A stretch of 64,000 nucleotides of DNA from Aliiroseovarius halocynthiae (GTDB lineage: Bacteria > Pseudomonadota > Alphaproteobacteria > Rhodobacterales > Rhodobacteraceae), in the NCBI RefSeq assembly GCF_007004645.1, contig NZ_ML660019.1, positions 1,384,437-1,448,436 on the forward strand. The letters run 5' to 3'. The position numbers and the translations under genes are program-made. Positions 53,745 to 62,954 of the stretch are shown piece after piece. Within the stretch, counting starts at the first letter, position 1, and each line of letters opens with the position of its first letter. Below the pieces are notes generated by a model. That model saw only the letters and a list, made by a program, of their open reading frames with translations, was not told the origin of the DNA and did no database searches.

Positions 53745-55694
53745 ATGAAACAGGCAAAAGACACAACAAGTGGATCGGCCAAACGTGGGTTGTCCACAGC
53801 GCTTGCACGGGGGGCCGAAAACGGGATGGACCTGCGCCGCGCTGCGTTGCGCCAGCTGCTTCCGATCGGTCTGACCTTCGGGCTGGTCGTGCTTCTGTGG
53901 CAACGCGCGGGCGGGCTGGACTTTGGTTATATCTATGCGTCGCTGAAAACGGTTTCCCCTTTGCAGTGGCTTGGGGCTGCCCTGTTTTCGGCCATCTCGT
54001 TTTGGGCCTTGGGGAAATATGATGGGGTTGTCCATCGTTTGATCGGTTCGGATGTCACTGATAAGGCGGCCGAGCGCGCTGGCATCACCGCCATCGCCCT
54101 GTCGCAGACCGTCGGTCTTGGCGTCATTTCTTCCGCTTTCGTGCGCTGGCGCATGTTGCCCAAGCTGTCATTGATGCAGGCAATGCAGATTTCAGCCATT
54201 GTGGCAGTGTCATTCCTGTCGGCTTGGGCAGTTGTGGCGTCGCTGGTCGCTTTGACCGTCCCTATGACATTGCCATGGGCGGGCTGGGTCGCCTGGGCCG
54301 TATTGGGCGGCGCCACTTTATTTGCTGGCCTGTCCGTCCTGCGGCCATCCTTCATGTCCTCACTGCATATTCCATCCTTGCGGGCAATGTGCGCGTTCCT
54401 GGCTTTAGCGTTGATCGACACGGCCGCGGCGGGTACGGCGTTGTGGATGGTTCTTCCCGATGGATGCGACTGCGCCCTTTTGCCCCTGATTGCCGCCTAT
54501 CTGTTGGCGCTAGGCGCTGGCCTGATCAGCAGTGCGCCCGGCGGCATGGGAGCGTTCGAGGTTACGCTGCTCGCCCTTTTGCCCGCGCTCGAGGCCGAGC
54601 CACTTTTGGCGGCAATCCTGGCCTTTCGCACGATCTATTATGTGCTGCCCGCTTTGATCGCCGCGGTTGTAACCATCCGGGGGCCGCGAACAGATCGGCA
54701 GACCGACCATGGCGCCAGCAGGCCGACACTGACCCGGCTGATCAAAACACCGAACCTGCCAGCCCATGTGGCAAAAACCGTCGCCGAAGCCCCGAGGGCC
54801 GAAGCTGGTCTATTGCGCCATGGACGTCTGTCCTTTCTAACCACGTCCCACGGGCAACCCAAGGCGATGGCGGCGGCCTCGGGTCAAAGTCTGCTGGTTC
54901 TATCTGACCCACTGTCCAAGGCAATAAACCGCAAAGATCTGCTTGCGGATGTGCAGGCAATCGCAAGGCGCAGTTTTCTGACCCCCTTCCTGTACAAAGC
55001 AGGCGGCCGTTGGGCAGCCGCTGCGCGACGTGCGGGATGGCAGATCCTTCCGATTGCACGCGAAGGCTGGATCAATCCAACCACGTTTACTCTGGACGGA
55101 TCGGCAAAGCGCCAACTGCGCCGCAAGCTGCGCCAAGCCGATGCCGCAGGCCTAATCATCTGCGAAGCTGGCGCTGAACTGCCTTTGCCTGAAATGCACC
55201 AAATTGCTGAAGAATGGCAGCGCATGCGCGGCGGCGAGCGTGGGTTTTCGATGGGGTCTTGGCACCCTGACCAACTGCCTCACGCGCGCGTTTATCTTGC
55301 CCGAAAAGAGGGCCAGCTTGTTGGGTTCTTGACCCTACATGAAAACCTCTCAGAGCAGGCGTTGGACCTGATGCGCATGCGCGCGGATGCACCAGATGGC
55401 ACGATGCATGCGTTGCTGACATTCGCCATTACCCAAGCGGCACGTCAGGGCTGTACACGGCTGTCACTTGCGGCTGTCCCTTTGGATGATCAAAAGAACG
55501 AACCATGGGTTTTCCATCAGACCCGCCAGAAGCTGGATCACATCAGCGGGGCCGCAGGACTGCGGCAGTTCAAGACAGCCTTCGCACCCCAATGGGAAAC
55601 GCTCTATGCTGCGGCCCCGACGCGTGCCGCCCTAGCCTTCGGCGCACTGGATGTGACACGCGAAATCTGCCGCAAGGTGCAGACTGGCAGCTAA
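53745..55694 (+). CDS. mprF: MprF/LpiA-like aminoacyl-phosphatidylglycerol synthase/flippase (short form)
   Basis: A protein of about 649 residues. The N-terminal half (about 30-330) has seven or eight membrane segments of the flippase type (LLPIGLTFGLVVLLW; AAYLLALGAGLISSAPGGMGAFEVTLLALL). The C-terminal DUF2156 domain (about 370-640) transfers an amino acid, usually lysine, from tRNA to phosphatidylglycerol; seen in SFLTTSHGQPKAMAA, RRKLRQADAAGL and FSMGSWHP. MprF/LpiA proteins are normally ~840-870 residues with 14 segments, so this is a short version lacking about half of the membrane part. Start uncertain: 53697, 53745 and 53826 are all in frame and none has a strong ribosome-binding site. 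Confidence 0.82.
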   Translation: MKQAKDTTSGSAKRGLSTALARGAENGMDLRRAALRQLLPIGLTFGLVVLLWQRAGGLDFGYIYASLKTVSPLQWLGAALFSAISFWALGKYDGVVHRLIGSDVTDKAAERAGITAIALSQTVGLGVISSAFVRWRMLPKLSLMQAMQISAIVAVSFLSAWAVVASLVALTVPMTLPWAGWVAWAVLGGATLFAGLSVLRPSFMSSLHIPSLRAMCAFLALALIDTAAAGTALWMVLPDGCDCALLPLIAAYLLALGAGLISSAPGGMGAFEVTLLALLPALEAEPLLAAILAFRTIYYVLPALIAAVVTIRGPRTDRQTDHGASRPTLTRLIKTPNLPAHVAKTVAEAPRAEAGLLRHGRLSFLTTSHGQPKAMAAASGQSLLVLSDPLSKAINRKDLLADVQAIARRSFLTPFLYKAGGRWAAAARRAGWQILPIAREGWINPTTFTLDGSAKRQLRRKLRQADAAGLIICEAGAELPLPEMHQIAEEWQRMRGGERGFSMGSWHPDQLPHARVYLARKEGQLVGFLTLHENLSEQALDLMRMRADAPDGTMHALLTFAITQAARQGCTRLSLAAVPLDDQKNEPWVFHQTRQKLDHISGAAGLRQFKTAFAPQWETLYAAAPTRAALAFGALDVTREICRKVQTGS

Positions 55695-55875
55695 ACGCAA
55701 GTGCGCGAACCACCGCTTAAGCTGATTTGAAGTTGTGTGCCAAGTCCACGCTACTGGTCTGCACCGGGCATCACAACAATGAACGCCATTCAAACGCAAC
55801 ATGAGCGCATTGCATTTGCACCGCCGCGCATTCCATGGCAGTTAGCGCCCAGACCAGCGGTGAACGGAGACACCC

Positions 55876-56892
55876 ATGACTGATGCCCTGACGAAACTGA
55901 TGAACGAACGCGACTGGCTGATGGCGGATGGCGCCACAGGCACAACCCTGTTCAACATGGGACTTGTGTCGGGTGACGCCCCGGAACTGTGGAATGTCGA
56001 CAAACCCGACAACATCCGTGCGCTGTATCGTGGCCCGGTTGACGCAGGATCGGACATTTTCCTGACCAACACATTTGGCGGCAATGCCTCGCGCCTAAAG
56101 CTGCATGACGCGCAGGATCGCGTCGGCGAGCTGAACCGCGTCGGCGCGGAATTGGCACGCGAAGTGGCCGACGCCTCCGGGCGCACTGTCATCGTCGCCG
56201 GATCGGTTGGCCCGACAGGCGATATCATGGAACCGATGGGATCTCTGACTTTCGACAGCGCGGTTGAGATGTTCCACGAGCAGGCCGAAGGTCTGAAAGA
56301 GGGAGGCGCGGATGTGCTGTGGGTTGAAACCATTTCGGCCCCCGAAGAATACAAGGCCGCTGCACGTGCGGCTGAACTGGCGGGCATGCCTTGGTGCGGC
56401 ACGATGAGCTTTGACACAGCAGGCCGGACCATGATGGGTGTGACCTCGGCCGATCTGGCGAAAATGGTCGAATCTCTGCCCAACCCACCGTTGGCTTTCG
56501 GGGCCAATTGCGGTGTTGGCGCGGCAGATCTTCTGCGCACCGTATTGGGCTTCGCGGCCCAAGGGTCTGAGCGCCCGATCATCGCCAAAGGAAATGCCGG
56601 AATCCCGCAATATGTGGACGGTCATATCCACTATGATGGCACACCTGAATTGATGGCCGACTATGCGGTTCTGGCACGCGATTGTGGCGCCAAGATCATC
56701 GGCGGTTGCTGCGGAACCACCCCAGAACATCTGCGGTCGATGCGTGAAGCGCTTGAGGCCCGGCCAGCAAGTGGCACGCGCCCGACATTGGATCAGATCT
56801 CGGAAGCGATTGGTGGGTTCTCGTCGGCGTCGGATGGTACAGGCGACGACGCTGGCCAACCCGCGCGCCGCACACGTCGCCGTCGCGGCTGA
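55876..56892 (+). CDS. bmt: homocysteine S-methyltransferase-domain protein (betaine-homocysteine methyltransferase-like)
   Basis: A 338-residue TIM-barrel methyltransferase. Zinc ligands are Cys212 (GANCGVG) and Cys278-Cys279 (IIGGCCGTTPEH). MADGATGTTLFNMGL is the usual start of the Hcy-binding domain. It equals the first module of MetH, alone. A corrinoid-binding module gene lies 1.5 kb downstream. Either betaine-homocysteine transfer or the homocysteine part of a split MetH is possible; the latter is reported in some Rhodobacteraceae (from memory). An Arg-rich tail ends it. Confidence 0.88.
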   Translation: MTDALTKLMNERDWLMADGATGTTLFNMGLVSGDAPELWNVDKPDNIRALYRGPVDAGSDIFLTNTFGGNASRLKLHDAQDRVGELNRVGAELAREVADASGRTVIVAGSVGPTGDIMEPMGSLTFDSAVEMFHEQAEGLKEGGADVLWVETISAPEEYKAAARAAELAGMPWCGTMSFDTAGRTMMGVTSADLAKMVESLPNPPLAFGANCGVGAADLLRTVLGFAAQGSERPIIAKGNAGIPQYVDGHIHYDGTPELMADYAVLARDCGAKIIGGCCGTTPEHLRSMREALEARPASGTRPTLDQISEAIGGFSSASDGTGDDAGQPARRTRRRRG

Positions 56893-56916
56893 TCTCCACG
56901 GCGATTACACAGATCA

Positions 56917-56937
56917 GGCGCACGCGCAGCGTGCGCC
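56917..56937. repeat. 9-bp inverted repeat after bmt
   Basis: GGCGCACGC (56917-56925) and GCGTGCGCC (56929-56937) flank a 3-base loop, 25 bases past the bmt stop. There is no T tract, so it may protect the 3' end or act as a weak terminator. Confidence 0.45.
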
Positions 56938-57084
56938 CCTGCCCGCCGCAGGCGCAGGTCCAGATCTCTGGATCTAAAACGTTTCAAGATCTACTTGGGC
57001 AAGCTGCGCACGAAAAGCCCGCGACGCCCAAAGGCACCGCGCGTATCCTTACATGGCAACGCCTTCACACCACGCCGAGACGCT

Positions 57085-58161
57085 CTAAAACAAGCTCAGC
57101 TGATCGCCCGCTGCCAACGGTGGCACAAACAGATCACAACGCATGTCTGGCAGCGTTTTGGTCACCCCCAATCGTCGGCAGGCTTTCTGATACCGTTGCT
57201 TTAGAAGCTCGGCCACCACGCCGCGCCCAACAAATCGTTCGCCAAACCCGGACTGATAGTCCTGCCCATCCCGCATCTCACGCATCTGGTTCATGACGCG
57301 TTGGGCCCGGTCTGGATAATGCTCCTCGAGCCAGTCCTGAAACAAATCAGAAACCTCGCCTGGAAGGCGTAACAGGATATACGTCGCTGCGATCGCGCCG
57401 GCATCGCGCCCAGCCTCTAGAATGGGTTCCAGTTCGTGATCAGTCAGGCCAGGAATGACGGGTGACGCCATGACACGGACCGGCACGCCAGCATCAGACA
57501 ATGTCCGGATCATCCTCAACCGCCTTGCGGGGCTTGGCACCCGTGGTTCCATCCTGCGGGACAAATCTGCCTGTAGGCTCGTGACCGAAATTCCCACCTG
57601 CGCCAGACCCTTCGCCGCCATCCGAGACAAGATATCCACATCCCGCTCGATCAAAGCCCCCTTGGTGATGATCAAGACAGGATGCTGAAAGCGTTCCAGA
57701 ACCTCCAACACCTGTCGCGTAATCTGATACTGCCCTTCGATTGGCTGGTAAGGATCGGTATTGGTTCCCAAGGCCAAGGGCGCCACCTGATAGGATTTTC
57801 GCCGCAGCTCTTTTTCTAACAAAACCGCCGCGTCTGGCCGTGCGATCAGGCGCGTTTCGAAATCCAACCCAGCAGAATAACCCAGCCATGCATGCGTCGG
57901 GCGCGCATAGCAATATATGCAGCCATGTTCACAGCCGCGATACGGGTTCAGCGACCGGTCAAAAGCCAGATCAGGAGAGCTGTTTTTCGTTATCACCGAT
58001 CTGGGCTGTTCGATCGAAACCTCGGTGCGAAAGGGTGGCAAGGGCTCTTCCGTCCAGCCATCATCGACGCGTTCACGCTGAAATTCTTCGAATCGACCAG
58101 CCCGATTGGTTACCGCGCCCCGCCCGCGTCGGATATCTGCATCAATTTTGTCGGAACCCAT
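57085..58161 (-). CDS. PA0069-family radical SAM protein
   Basis: A 358-residue radical SAM protein. The cluster motif is CEHGCIYCYARP. SLNPYRGCEHGC and TNTDPYQPIEGQYQITR are typical of the PA0069/SplB-like family. The start at 58161 is chosen because GAGGG then sits 9 bases upstream. Reaction unknown. It is convergent with bmt and divergent from the corrinoid protein gene, so it splits that cluster but on the other strand. Confidence 0.87.
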   Translation of the reverse strand: MGSDKIDADIRRGRGAVTNRAGRFEEFQRERVDDGWTEEPLPPFRTEVSIEQPRSVITKNSSPDLAFDRSLNPYRGCEHGCIYCYARPTHAWLGYSAGLDFETRLIARPDAAVLLEKELRRKSYQVAPLALGTNTDPYQPIEGQYQITRQVLEVLERFQHPVLIITKGALIERDVDILSRMAAKGLAQVGISVTSLQADLSRRMEPRVPSPARRLRMIRTLSDAGVPVRVMASPVIPGLTDHELEPILEAGRDAGAIAATYILLRLPGEVSDLFQDWLEEHYPDRAQRVMNQMREMRDGQDYQSGFGERFVGRGVVAELLKQRYQKACRRLGVTKTLPDMRCDLFVPPLAAGDQLSLF

Positions 58162-58349
58162 ATCATCCATCCCTCAAGGATAGGAACATTTGCAGAACAA
58201 TCAAATGGAATTCACAATAAACACGCAGAATATTCATTTGCCTTAGCGTCGGTGACAGGGCACTCCATGTCGCAAATTGTCCAGACCCGGTGCGCCTTCT
58301 TGGCGCATTAGGGAAGATGAAACAGACCTCCAGCCAGGGAAAGACGCAC

Positions 58350-59054
58350 ATGTCTGATCAAGAAGAAGATATCATCCTGAGCGAACTCAATGATGAAGAG
58401 TTGGTGCAACAGATGCATGACGACCTTTACGACGGTCTCGCAGAAGAGATCGAAGAAGGCGTCAATATCCTGCTTGAAAGGGGCTGGCAGCCCTATAACG
58501 TCCTGACCGACGCATTGGTCGGCGGCATGACCATTGTCGGCGTCGACTTCCGTGATGGCATCCTGTTCGTCCCCGAAGTTCTGCTGGCCGCCAACGCGAT
58601 GAAAACCGGCATGGCCATCCTGAAGCCGCTTTTGGCCGAAACCGGTGCACCGCGCATGGGAAAGATGGTGATCGGCACTGTAAAAGGCGACATCCACGAC
58701 ATCGGCAAGAACCTTGTGTCGATGATGATGGAGGGCGCCGGGTTCGAGGTTGTCGACATCGGAATCAACAACGCTGTCGAAGCTTATCTGGAAGCTTTGG
58801 AAAAAGAAGAGCCCGATATTCTTGGTATGTCGGCCCTGCTGACCACCACGATGCCATACATGAAGGTGGTCATCGATACGCTGGTCGAAAAGGGCATCCG
58901 TGACGATTATACCGTTTTGGTTGGCGGCGCGCCGCTGAACGAAGAATTTGGCAAGGCCATCGGCGCAGACGGGTATTGCCGTGACGCAGCCGTCGCGGTT
59001 GAAACAGCCAAAGACTTCATGTCGCGCAAGCACAATCAGATCGCCGCTGGCTGA
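58350..59054 (+). CDS. corrinoid (B12-binding) methyltransferase protein
   Basis: A 234-residue protein of the MtbC/MetH-B12 module type: N-terminal helical cap (about 15-95, VPEVLLAANAMKTGM) and Rossmann corrinoid domain. Lower-ligand motif GDIHDIG with His116; GMSALLTTTMPYM and GGAPLNEEFG complete it. It probably carries the methyl group between methyltetrahydrofolate (or another donor) and homocysteine. A terminator follows. No cobalamin riboswitch is seen in the 188 bases before it. Confidence 0.92.
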   Translation: MSDQEEDIILSELNDEELVQQMHDDLYDGLAEEIEEGVNILLERGWQPYNVLTDALVGGMTIVGVDFRDGILFVPEVLLAANAMKTGMAILKPLLAETGAPRMGKMVIGTVKGDIHDIGKNLVSMMMEGAGFEVVDIGINNAVEAYLEALEKEEPDILGMSALLTTTMPYMKVVIDTLVEKGIRDDYTVLVGGAPLNEEFGKAIGADGYCRDAAVAVETAKDFMSRKHNQIAAG

Positions 59055-59084
59055 TCCGATTTCGGGATGATCCCAAAGAATTCG

Positions 59085-59112
59085 GGCCTCGCCATACGGC
59101 GGGGCCTTTTCA
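59085..59112 (+). terminator. Rho-independent terminator after the corrinoid protein gene
   Basis: A 9-bp stem (59085-59093 with 59098-59106, one T-G pair) on an ATAC loop is followed by TTTTCATTTT. It lies 30 bases past the stop. Confidence 0.8.
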
Positions 59113-59131
59113 TTTTCGTTCCTGACCCCAC

Positions 59132-59326
59132 ATGAAGATCATGAGCAAAACACGTTTCATTTTTTTGATCACTATGGTGATCCTTGCTGGCGGCCTGACT
59201 GTTGCTGTGGCCGGCTGGGCAGCCTCTGCTGGGCAGCTGAATGGGCAAGTGGCAATGGCGCTACTGCCCTTGGTTATGCTGGCGTCGATCGCATGGCGTG
59301 CGCTGACAGCGGAGCGGGACAAATGA
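59132..59326 (+). CDS. 64-residue small membrane protein before DUF1638
   Basis: A protein with two hydrophobic segments (FIFLITMVILAGGLTVAVAGW and VAMALLPLVMLASIAW), no known domain and a charged end (RALTAERDK). Its stop overlaps the DUF1638 start (ATGA), so the two are cotranslated. A second ATG at 59141 is possible. I do not recognise the family. Confidence 0.6.
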   Translation: MKIMSKTRFIFLITMVILAGGLTVAVAGWAASAGQLNGQVAMALLPLVMLASIAWRALTAERDK

Positions 59327-59961
59327 CGCTGAACGATGAGGTGCTGACTCATAACGGGCTAGAAGTACAGCACGGCGCTGGCTCTGTCCTAATCTTGGCA
59401 TGTGGGGCTTTGGCGAATGAGATTTTGGCCCTGATCCGCGTGAATGGCTGGGATCACATGAGCCTGACCTGTCTGCCCGCCATTTTGCACAACGCCCCCG
59501 AAAAGATCCCCAACGCCGTGCGCGAGGCCGTCGAAAAGCATCGCGCTGATTTCGATCAGATCTTTCTGGCCTATGCGGATTGCGGCACAGGTGGGCAGCT
59601 TGAAACGCTATGCGCCGAGATGGGGATTGAGATGATCCGCGGGCCGCATTGCTATTCGTTCTTCGAGGGCAATGATACCTTCACCACGCGCACTGATGGC
59701 GAAATTGACGTGTTCTATCTGACAGATTTTTTGGCGCGCGGGTTTGAGAATTTCGTGATCAAGCCACTGGGCTTGGATCGACACCCACAACTGCGCGACA
59801 TGTATTTCGGCCACTATACCAAGGTCATGTACCTGGCACAGACCAACAATCCAGAACTGGATAAATTGGCGGAAGCGGCGGCAGAGCGGCTGGGGCTGGC
59901 CTATGAGCGGCGGTTTACCGGCTATGGTGATCTAGAAGCCGCATTGCGCGGGCAACATTGA
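59323..59961 (+). CDS. DUF1638 protein
   Basis: A 212-residue protein of DUF1638. Conserved segments hold cysteines: ILACGALANEIL (Cys27), LTCLPAILHNAPEKIP (Cys50), AYADCGTGGQLETLC (Cys87, Cys97) and RGPHCYSFFEG (Cys110), so it may bind a metal or cofactor. In other organisms the family often lies next to corrinoid methyltransferase genes (from memory), and here it follows a corrinoid protein gene, so a role in corrinoid reactivation or loading is a hypothesis. Not demonstrated. Confidence 0.85.
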   Translation: MTLNDEVLTHNGLEVQHGAGSVLILACGALANEILALIRVNGWDHMSLTCLPAILHNAPEKIPNAVREAVEKHRADFDQIFLAYADCGTGGQLETLCAEMGIEMIRGPHCYSFFEGNDTFTTRTDGEIDVFYLTDFLARGFENFVIKPLGLDRHPQLRDMYFGHYTKVMYLAQTNNPELDKLAEAAAERLGLAYERRFTGYGDLEAALRGQH

Positions 59962-59973
59962 TATTGGGTCGGT

Positions 59974-60053
59974 GGCTCACGTCGTGAGCCTGAAGGGGCG
60001 CAGCCCCTCTGCCTGCGGCATTCACCCCGGGATATTTTGGACAAGAAAAAGAG
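59974..60053. repeat. palindromic intergenic repeat, Roseobacter type
   Basis: Two hairpins in series, GGCTCAC-GTC-GTGAGCC (59974-59990) and GGGGC-GCA-GCCCC (59995-60007), are followed by CCCCGGGATATTTTGG and a purine-rich AAGAAAAAGAGG. The last part resembles an intergenic sequence that I remember from several Roseobacter genomes. It lies between the converging DUF1638 and sufE genes. Confidence 0.55.
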
Positions 60054-60056
60054 GCG

Positions 60057-60467
60057 CTATACCGCTTCCGATGCGTATTGGCGGATGCGCTCGACCATGG
60101 CACGCAGACCATTGGAACGCTGCGACGACAGGTGTTCATTTAGGCCAAGGCGGGCAAGTTCGGATGGGGCATCGATCTGTGCGACCTCGGACAAGGGCTG
60201 ATCGGTGTAAAGCGCAGATAGAACGGCAATCAACCCTTTCACAATCATCGCATCGCTGTCACCCGAGAAGCGAAAACGGCCTTCTTCGATTTCCGGGTGC
60301 AACCAGACCTGGCTGGCACAGCCTTCAACCTTTGTGGCGGGCACCTTAAGAGCCACATCCATATCCGGCAGCGCTTTTCCCATGTCGATCACCGTCGCAT
60401 AGCGGTCTTCCCAATCCTCGAGGAAGGCAAAGTCTTCGACAATCTCTTCAAATGCAGGGCTAGTCAT
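60057..60467 (-). CDS. sufE: SufE-family cysteine desulfuration protein
   Basis: A 136-residue SufE. Acceptor Cys50 in KVEGCASQVWLHPE, followed by SDAMIVKGLIAVLSALY. It passes persulfide sulfur from SufS in Fe-S cluster assembly. The suf operon is elsewhere. Start 60467 is supported by AAGGA. Confidence 0.95.
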   Translation of the reverse strand: MTSPAFEEIVEDFAFLEDWEDRYATVIDMGKALPDMDVALKVPATKVEGCASQVWLHPEIEEGRFRFSGDSDAMIVKGLIAVLSALYTDQPLSEVAQIDAPSELARLGLNEHLSSQRSNGLRAMVERIRQYASEAV

Positions 60468-60595
60468 GGGTATTCCTTTCGTCTTTGTCCCTGACCTAAG
60501 TGCTGTAGCGGAAAACGTCCAGCCTTGTGGCGGATGCTGTCTTTTCAAAGCCCGCAACTTGGGCTAACCCTTGGGGCATAGATAAAGGAGCCGAC

Positions 60596-61075
60596 ATGAT
60601 TTTCCGCCGAATTGCAGCCCCTGCCCTGCTGACCGCGTCTTTGCTTGCGTTGACGGCCTGTGGTGGAAGTGCGAACCTGAACCCTCTGGGTTGGTTCCGG
60701 TCCGGCGGCGTTAAAGAGGTCGCTGTGATTCCCGAGGGCGGCTTTCTGGATGAACAGGAAAATCGTGGCTTGGTAGCTGATGTTGTCGAACTTCAGGTTC
60801 TACGCACCCAAGGCGGTGCAATCATTCGCGCCAAAGGCTTGCCACCGCGTTTGGGGTATTGGAATGCTGAATTGGTGCCCGAGAACTTTGAACGTCCGGA
60901 AAATGGAACCCTGACTTATATGTTTCGCATTACCGAACCCTACTACCGCACCGAAACCGGGCGACCTCGGCAGCGCGATGTCTATGTCGGACGTTTTGTG
61001 TCTGATACCAAGCTGCGAGGTGTCCGTACCATCCGCGTAGTTGGCGCAAACAACACTCAATCGGCCCGTCGCTAA
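60596..61075 (+). CDS. hypothetical lipoprotein
   Basis: A 159-residue lipoprotein: signal peptide with lipobox LTAC (Cys22). The mature part (ELQVLRTQGGAIIRAKGLPPRLGYWNAELVP) is beta-rich and ends in a basic segment. Homologues appear in Rhodobacteraceae, but I know no function. AAAGGAG precedes the start. It converges on rnd with a 4-base gap. Confidence 0.8.
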   Translation: MIFRRIAAPALLTASLLALTACGGSANLNPLGWFRSGGVKEVAVIPEGGFLDEQENRGLVADVVELQVLRTQGGAIIRAKGLPPRLGYWNAELVPENFERPENGTLTYMFRITEPYYRTETGRPRQRDVYVGRFVSDTKLRGVRTIRVVGANNTQSARR

Positions 61076-61079
61076 GCCC

Positions 61080-62243
61080 TTATTTTACTTCAAAAACTTC
61101 CACGCGCTGGCCTTTGGCCGCCAGCGCAAGCTTGCCTTCGCACAGGCGCAGGGCATCATCACCAAATACTTCGGCACGCCACCCCATCAGGGCCGCGACA
61201 TCGCGTTTTCCAGCCGCCAGAGCATCTAGGTCAGCAGCAGAGGCGATCAGCTTCTGCGCCACTTTTTCCTGCTCGCACCGCGCCTTTAGAAGCACGCGCA
61301 GCAGATCCGCCAGCGCTGGGTTTACTTGCAGCTTCTCTTTCGAGCGATCGGGCGCTTTGGGCAGCTTATCCTGCGGCAGGTCCAATCCAGCGGCAATCGC
61401 CTTCAGGATTTCCTCAGCAATTTCGCCCTTCCGCGCCTCGCGCAGCAGCAAGCGCGACCGGTTCAGCTCTTGCAGATTGCGGGGCTTAGTCGAGGCCAAT
61501 TCCAGCAGCGCGTCGTCTTTCATAACCCGGTTACGCGGCACATTGCGCGATTGGGCATAGCCTTCGCGAAAGCGGGCAAGCTCTTTCGCGACACCAAGGA
61601 AGCGGCCGGAATTCGTGCGTGTTTTCAGGCGCTTCCACGCATCTTCCGGATGAATCGTATAGGTCGCTGGATCGGTCAGGCCTGAAAGTTCTTCCTGAAC
61701 CCAATGGGCGCGGCCCGTTTTTGCCAGCTCGTCTGCGAGATATTCATAGATGCCGCGCAGATGGGTGACGTCACCCAGAGCATAATTCTTTTGCGCATCG
61801 GTCAGCGGGCGGCGTGACCAGTCCGTGAACCGGCTGGATTTGTCCAATTGCGCGCGCGCAATCTTGCGCACCAAGGTTTCATAGCCCACCTGATCGCCAA
61901 AGCCGCAGACCATCGCAGCCACCTGCGTGTCAAACAGAGGGCGCGGAAAGACATTGGCATCAACAAAGAAGATTTCCAGATCTTGGCGAGCGGCGTGGAA
62001 GACTTTCACAACGCGCTCATCGCGAAACAGCTCGTAAAGCGGTTCCAGCGACAGGCCCTCGACCAGAGGATCCACAAGCACTGCATCCTGTTCCTGATCG
62101 CCCGGCACCGCCAGCTGAATCAGACACAGTTTTGAGTAATAGGTGCGTTCGCGCAGGAATTCGGTATCAACGGTCACATAGGGGTGCGAAGTCGCGCGGA
62201 TGCAAAATTCTTCCAGCGCTTCGGTCGTCGTGATCGTGATCAT
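61080..62243 (-). CDS. rnd: ribonuclease D
   Basis: A 387-residue 3'-5' exoribonuclease for tRNA maturation. The DEDD motif begins VTVDTEFLRERTYYSKLCLIQLA (about 23-45). Two HRDC domains follow (VAKELARFREGYAQSRNVPRNRVMKDDALLELA; ADLLRVLLKARCEQEKVAQKL). Start at 62243 is taken at MITITTTEALEEF, although the frame extends upstream. Confidence 0.96.
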   Translation of the reverse strand: MITITTTEALEEFCIRATSHPYVTVDTEFLRERTYYSKLCLIQLAVPGDQEQDAVLVDPLVEGLSLEPLYELFRDERVVKVFHAARQDLEIFFVDANVFPRPLFDTQVAAMVCGFGDQVGYETLVRKIARAQLDKSSRFTDWSRRPLTDAQKNYALGDVTHLRGIYEYLADELAKTGRAHWVQEELSGLTDPATYTIHPEDAWKRLKTRTNSGRFLGVAKELARFREGYAQSRNVPRNRVMKDDALLELASTKPRNLQELNRSRLLLREARKGEIAEEILKAIAAGLDLPQDKLPKAPDRSKEKLQVNPALADLLRVLLKARCEQEKVAQKLIASAADLDALAAGKRDVAALMGWRAEVFGDDALRLCEGKLALAAKGQRVEVFEVK

Positions 62244-62348
62244 ATATTTATACCTGCTCTTTACGCGCCAAATGTCGGCTGCGCACGGGTTTACGAGGAA
62301 ACGGCCCGAAAGGGAAGCCTTGCGCAAGGTCACGCGCGCATCGCGACG

Positions 62349-62954
62349 CTAGGGCAGCAGAATCGGGGTTCTGTCACCCTCGGCAAATCGACGCAAAACC
62401 TGTGGATAAAGCTTGTGTTCTTGCACCAGAACACGTGCGGCCAATGTGTCCGCAGTATCGCCCTGCTCGATCGGCACAAGTGCCTGTCCAAGGATCGGGC
62501 CGCCATCCAGTTCGGCAGTGACCTCGTGCACAGAACAGCCTGCTTCACTATCGCCCGCATCCAACGCGCGCTGGTGGGTGTGCAGCCCTTTGTATTTCGG
62601 CAAAAGCGACGGGTGGATGTTCAGGCAGCGCCCCGCCCAATACCCGGTAAAGCCTTCGGTTAGAATACGCATGAAGCCAGCAAGACAAATGATGTCGGGC
62701 GTGGCGCCATCAAGAGCCGCATTTAAGGCAGCCTCGAATCCCGGGCGATCACCTTTATAGTCGCGGTGATCAACAACAGCGGTGGGAATGCCCATCTCGC
62801 GGGCCTTGGCAAGGCCACCGGCATCCGGCACGTTCGACAGCACAAGACACGGACGCGCCGGATGATCGCCAGTCATGGACTTGGCCAGCGTCACCATATT
62901 CGAGCCGCCCCCTGAAATCAGAATGGCGACCCGTTTCTTCGGGCTGTCGCTCAC
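62349..62954 (-). CDS. purN: phosphoribosylglycinamide formyltransferase
   Basis: A 201-residue PurN that moves a formyl group from 10-formyl-THF to GAR. Signatures: [15 protein letters not shown] (9-23), [11 protein letters not shown] and [17 protein letters not shown], with the catalytic His in HPSLLP. It starts with GTG, overlapping the purM stop by 4 bases (GTGA). Confidence 0.97.
   Translation of the reverse strand: MSDSPKKRVAILISGGGSNMVTLAKSMTGDHPARPCLVLSNVPDAGGLAKAREMGIPTAVVDHRDYKGDRPGFEAALNAALDGATPDIICLAGFMRILTEGFTGYWAGRCLNIHPSLLPKYKGLHTHQRALDAGDSEAGCSVHEVTAELDGGPILGQALVPIEQGDTADTLAARVLVQEHKLYPQVLRRFAEGDRTPILLP

Noticed and set aside
55695-55875. Possible SAM or SAH riboswitch before the homocysteine methyltransferase gene
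   Set aside because: I could not find the conserved core of SAM-II, SAM-V or SAH elements by eye.
58171-58349. Possible cobalamin riboswitch before the corrinoid protein gene
   Set aside because: No B12-box-like sequence or long conserved stem was found in this leader.
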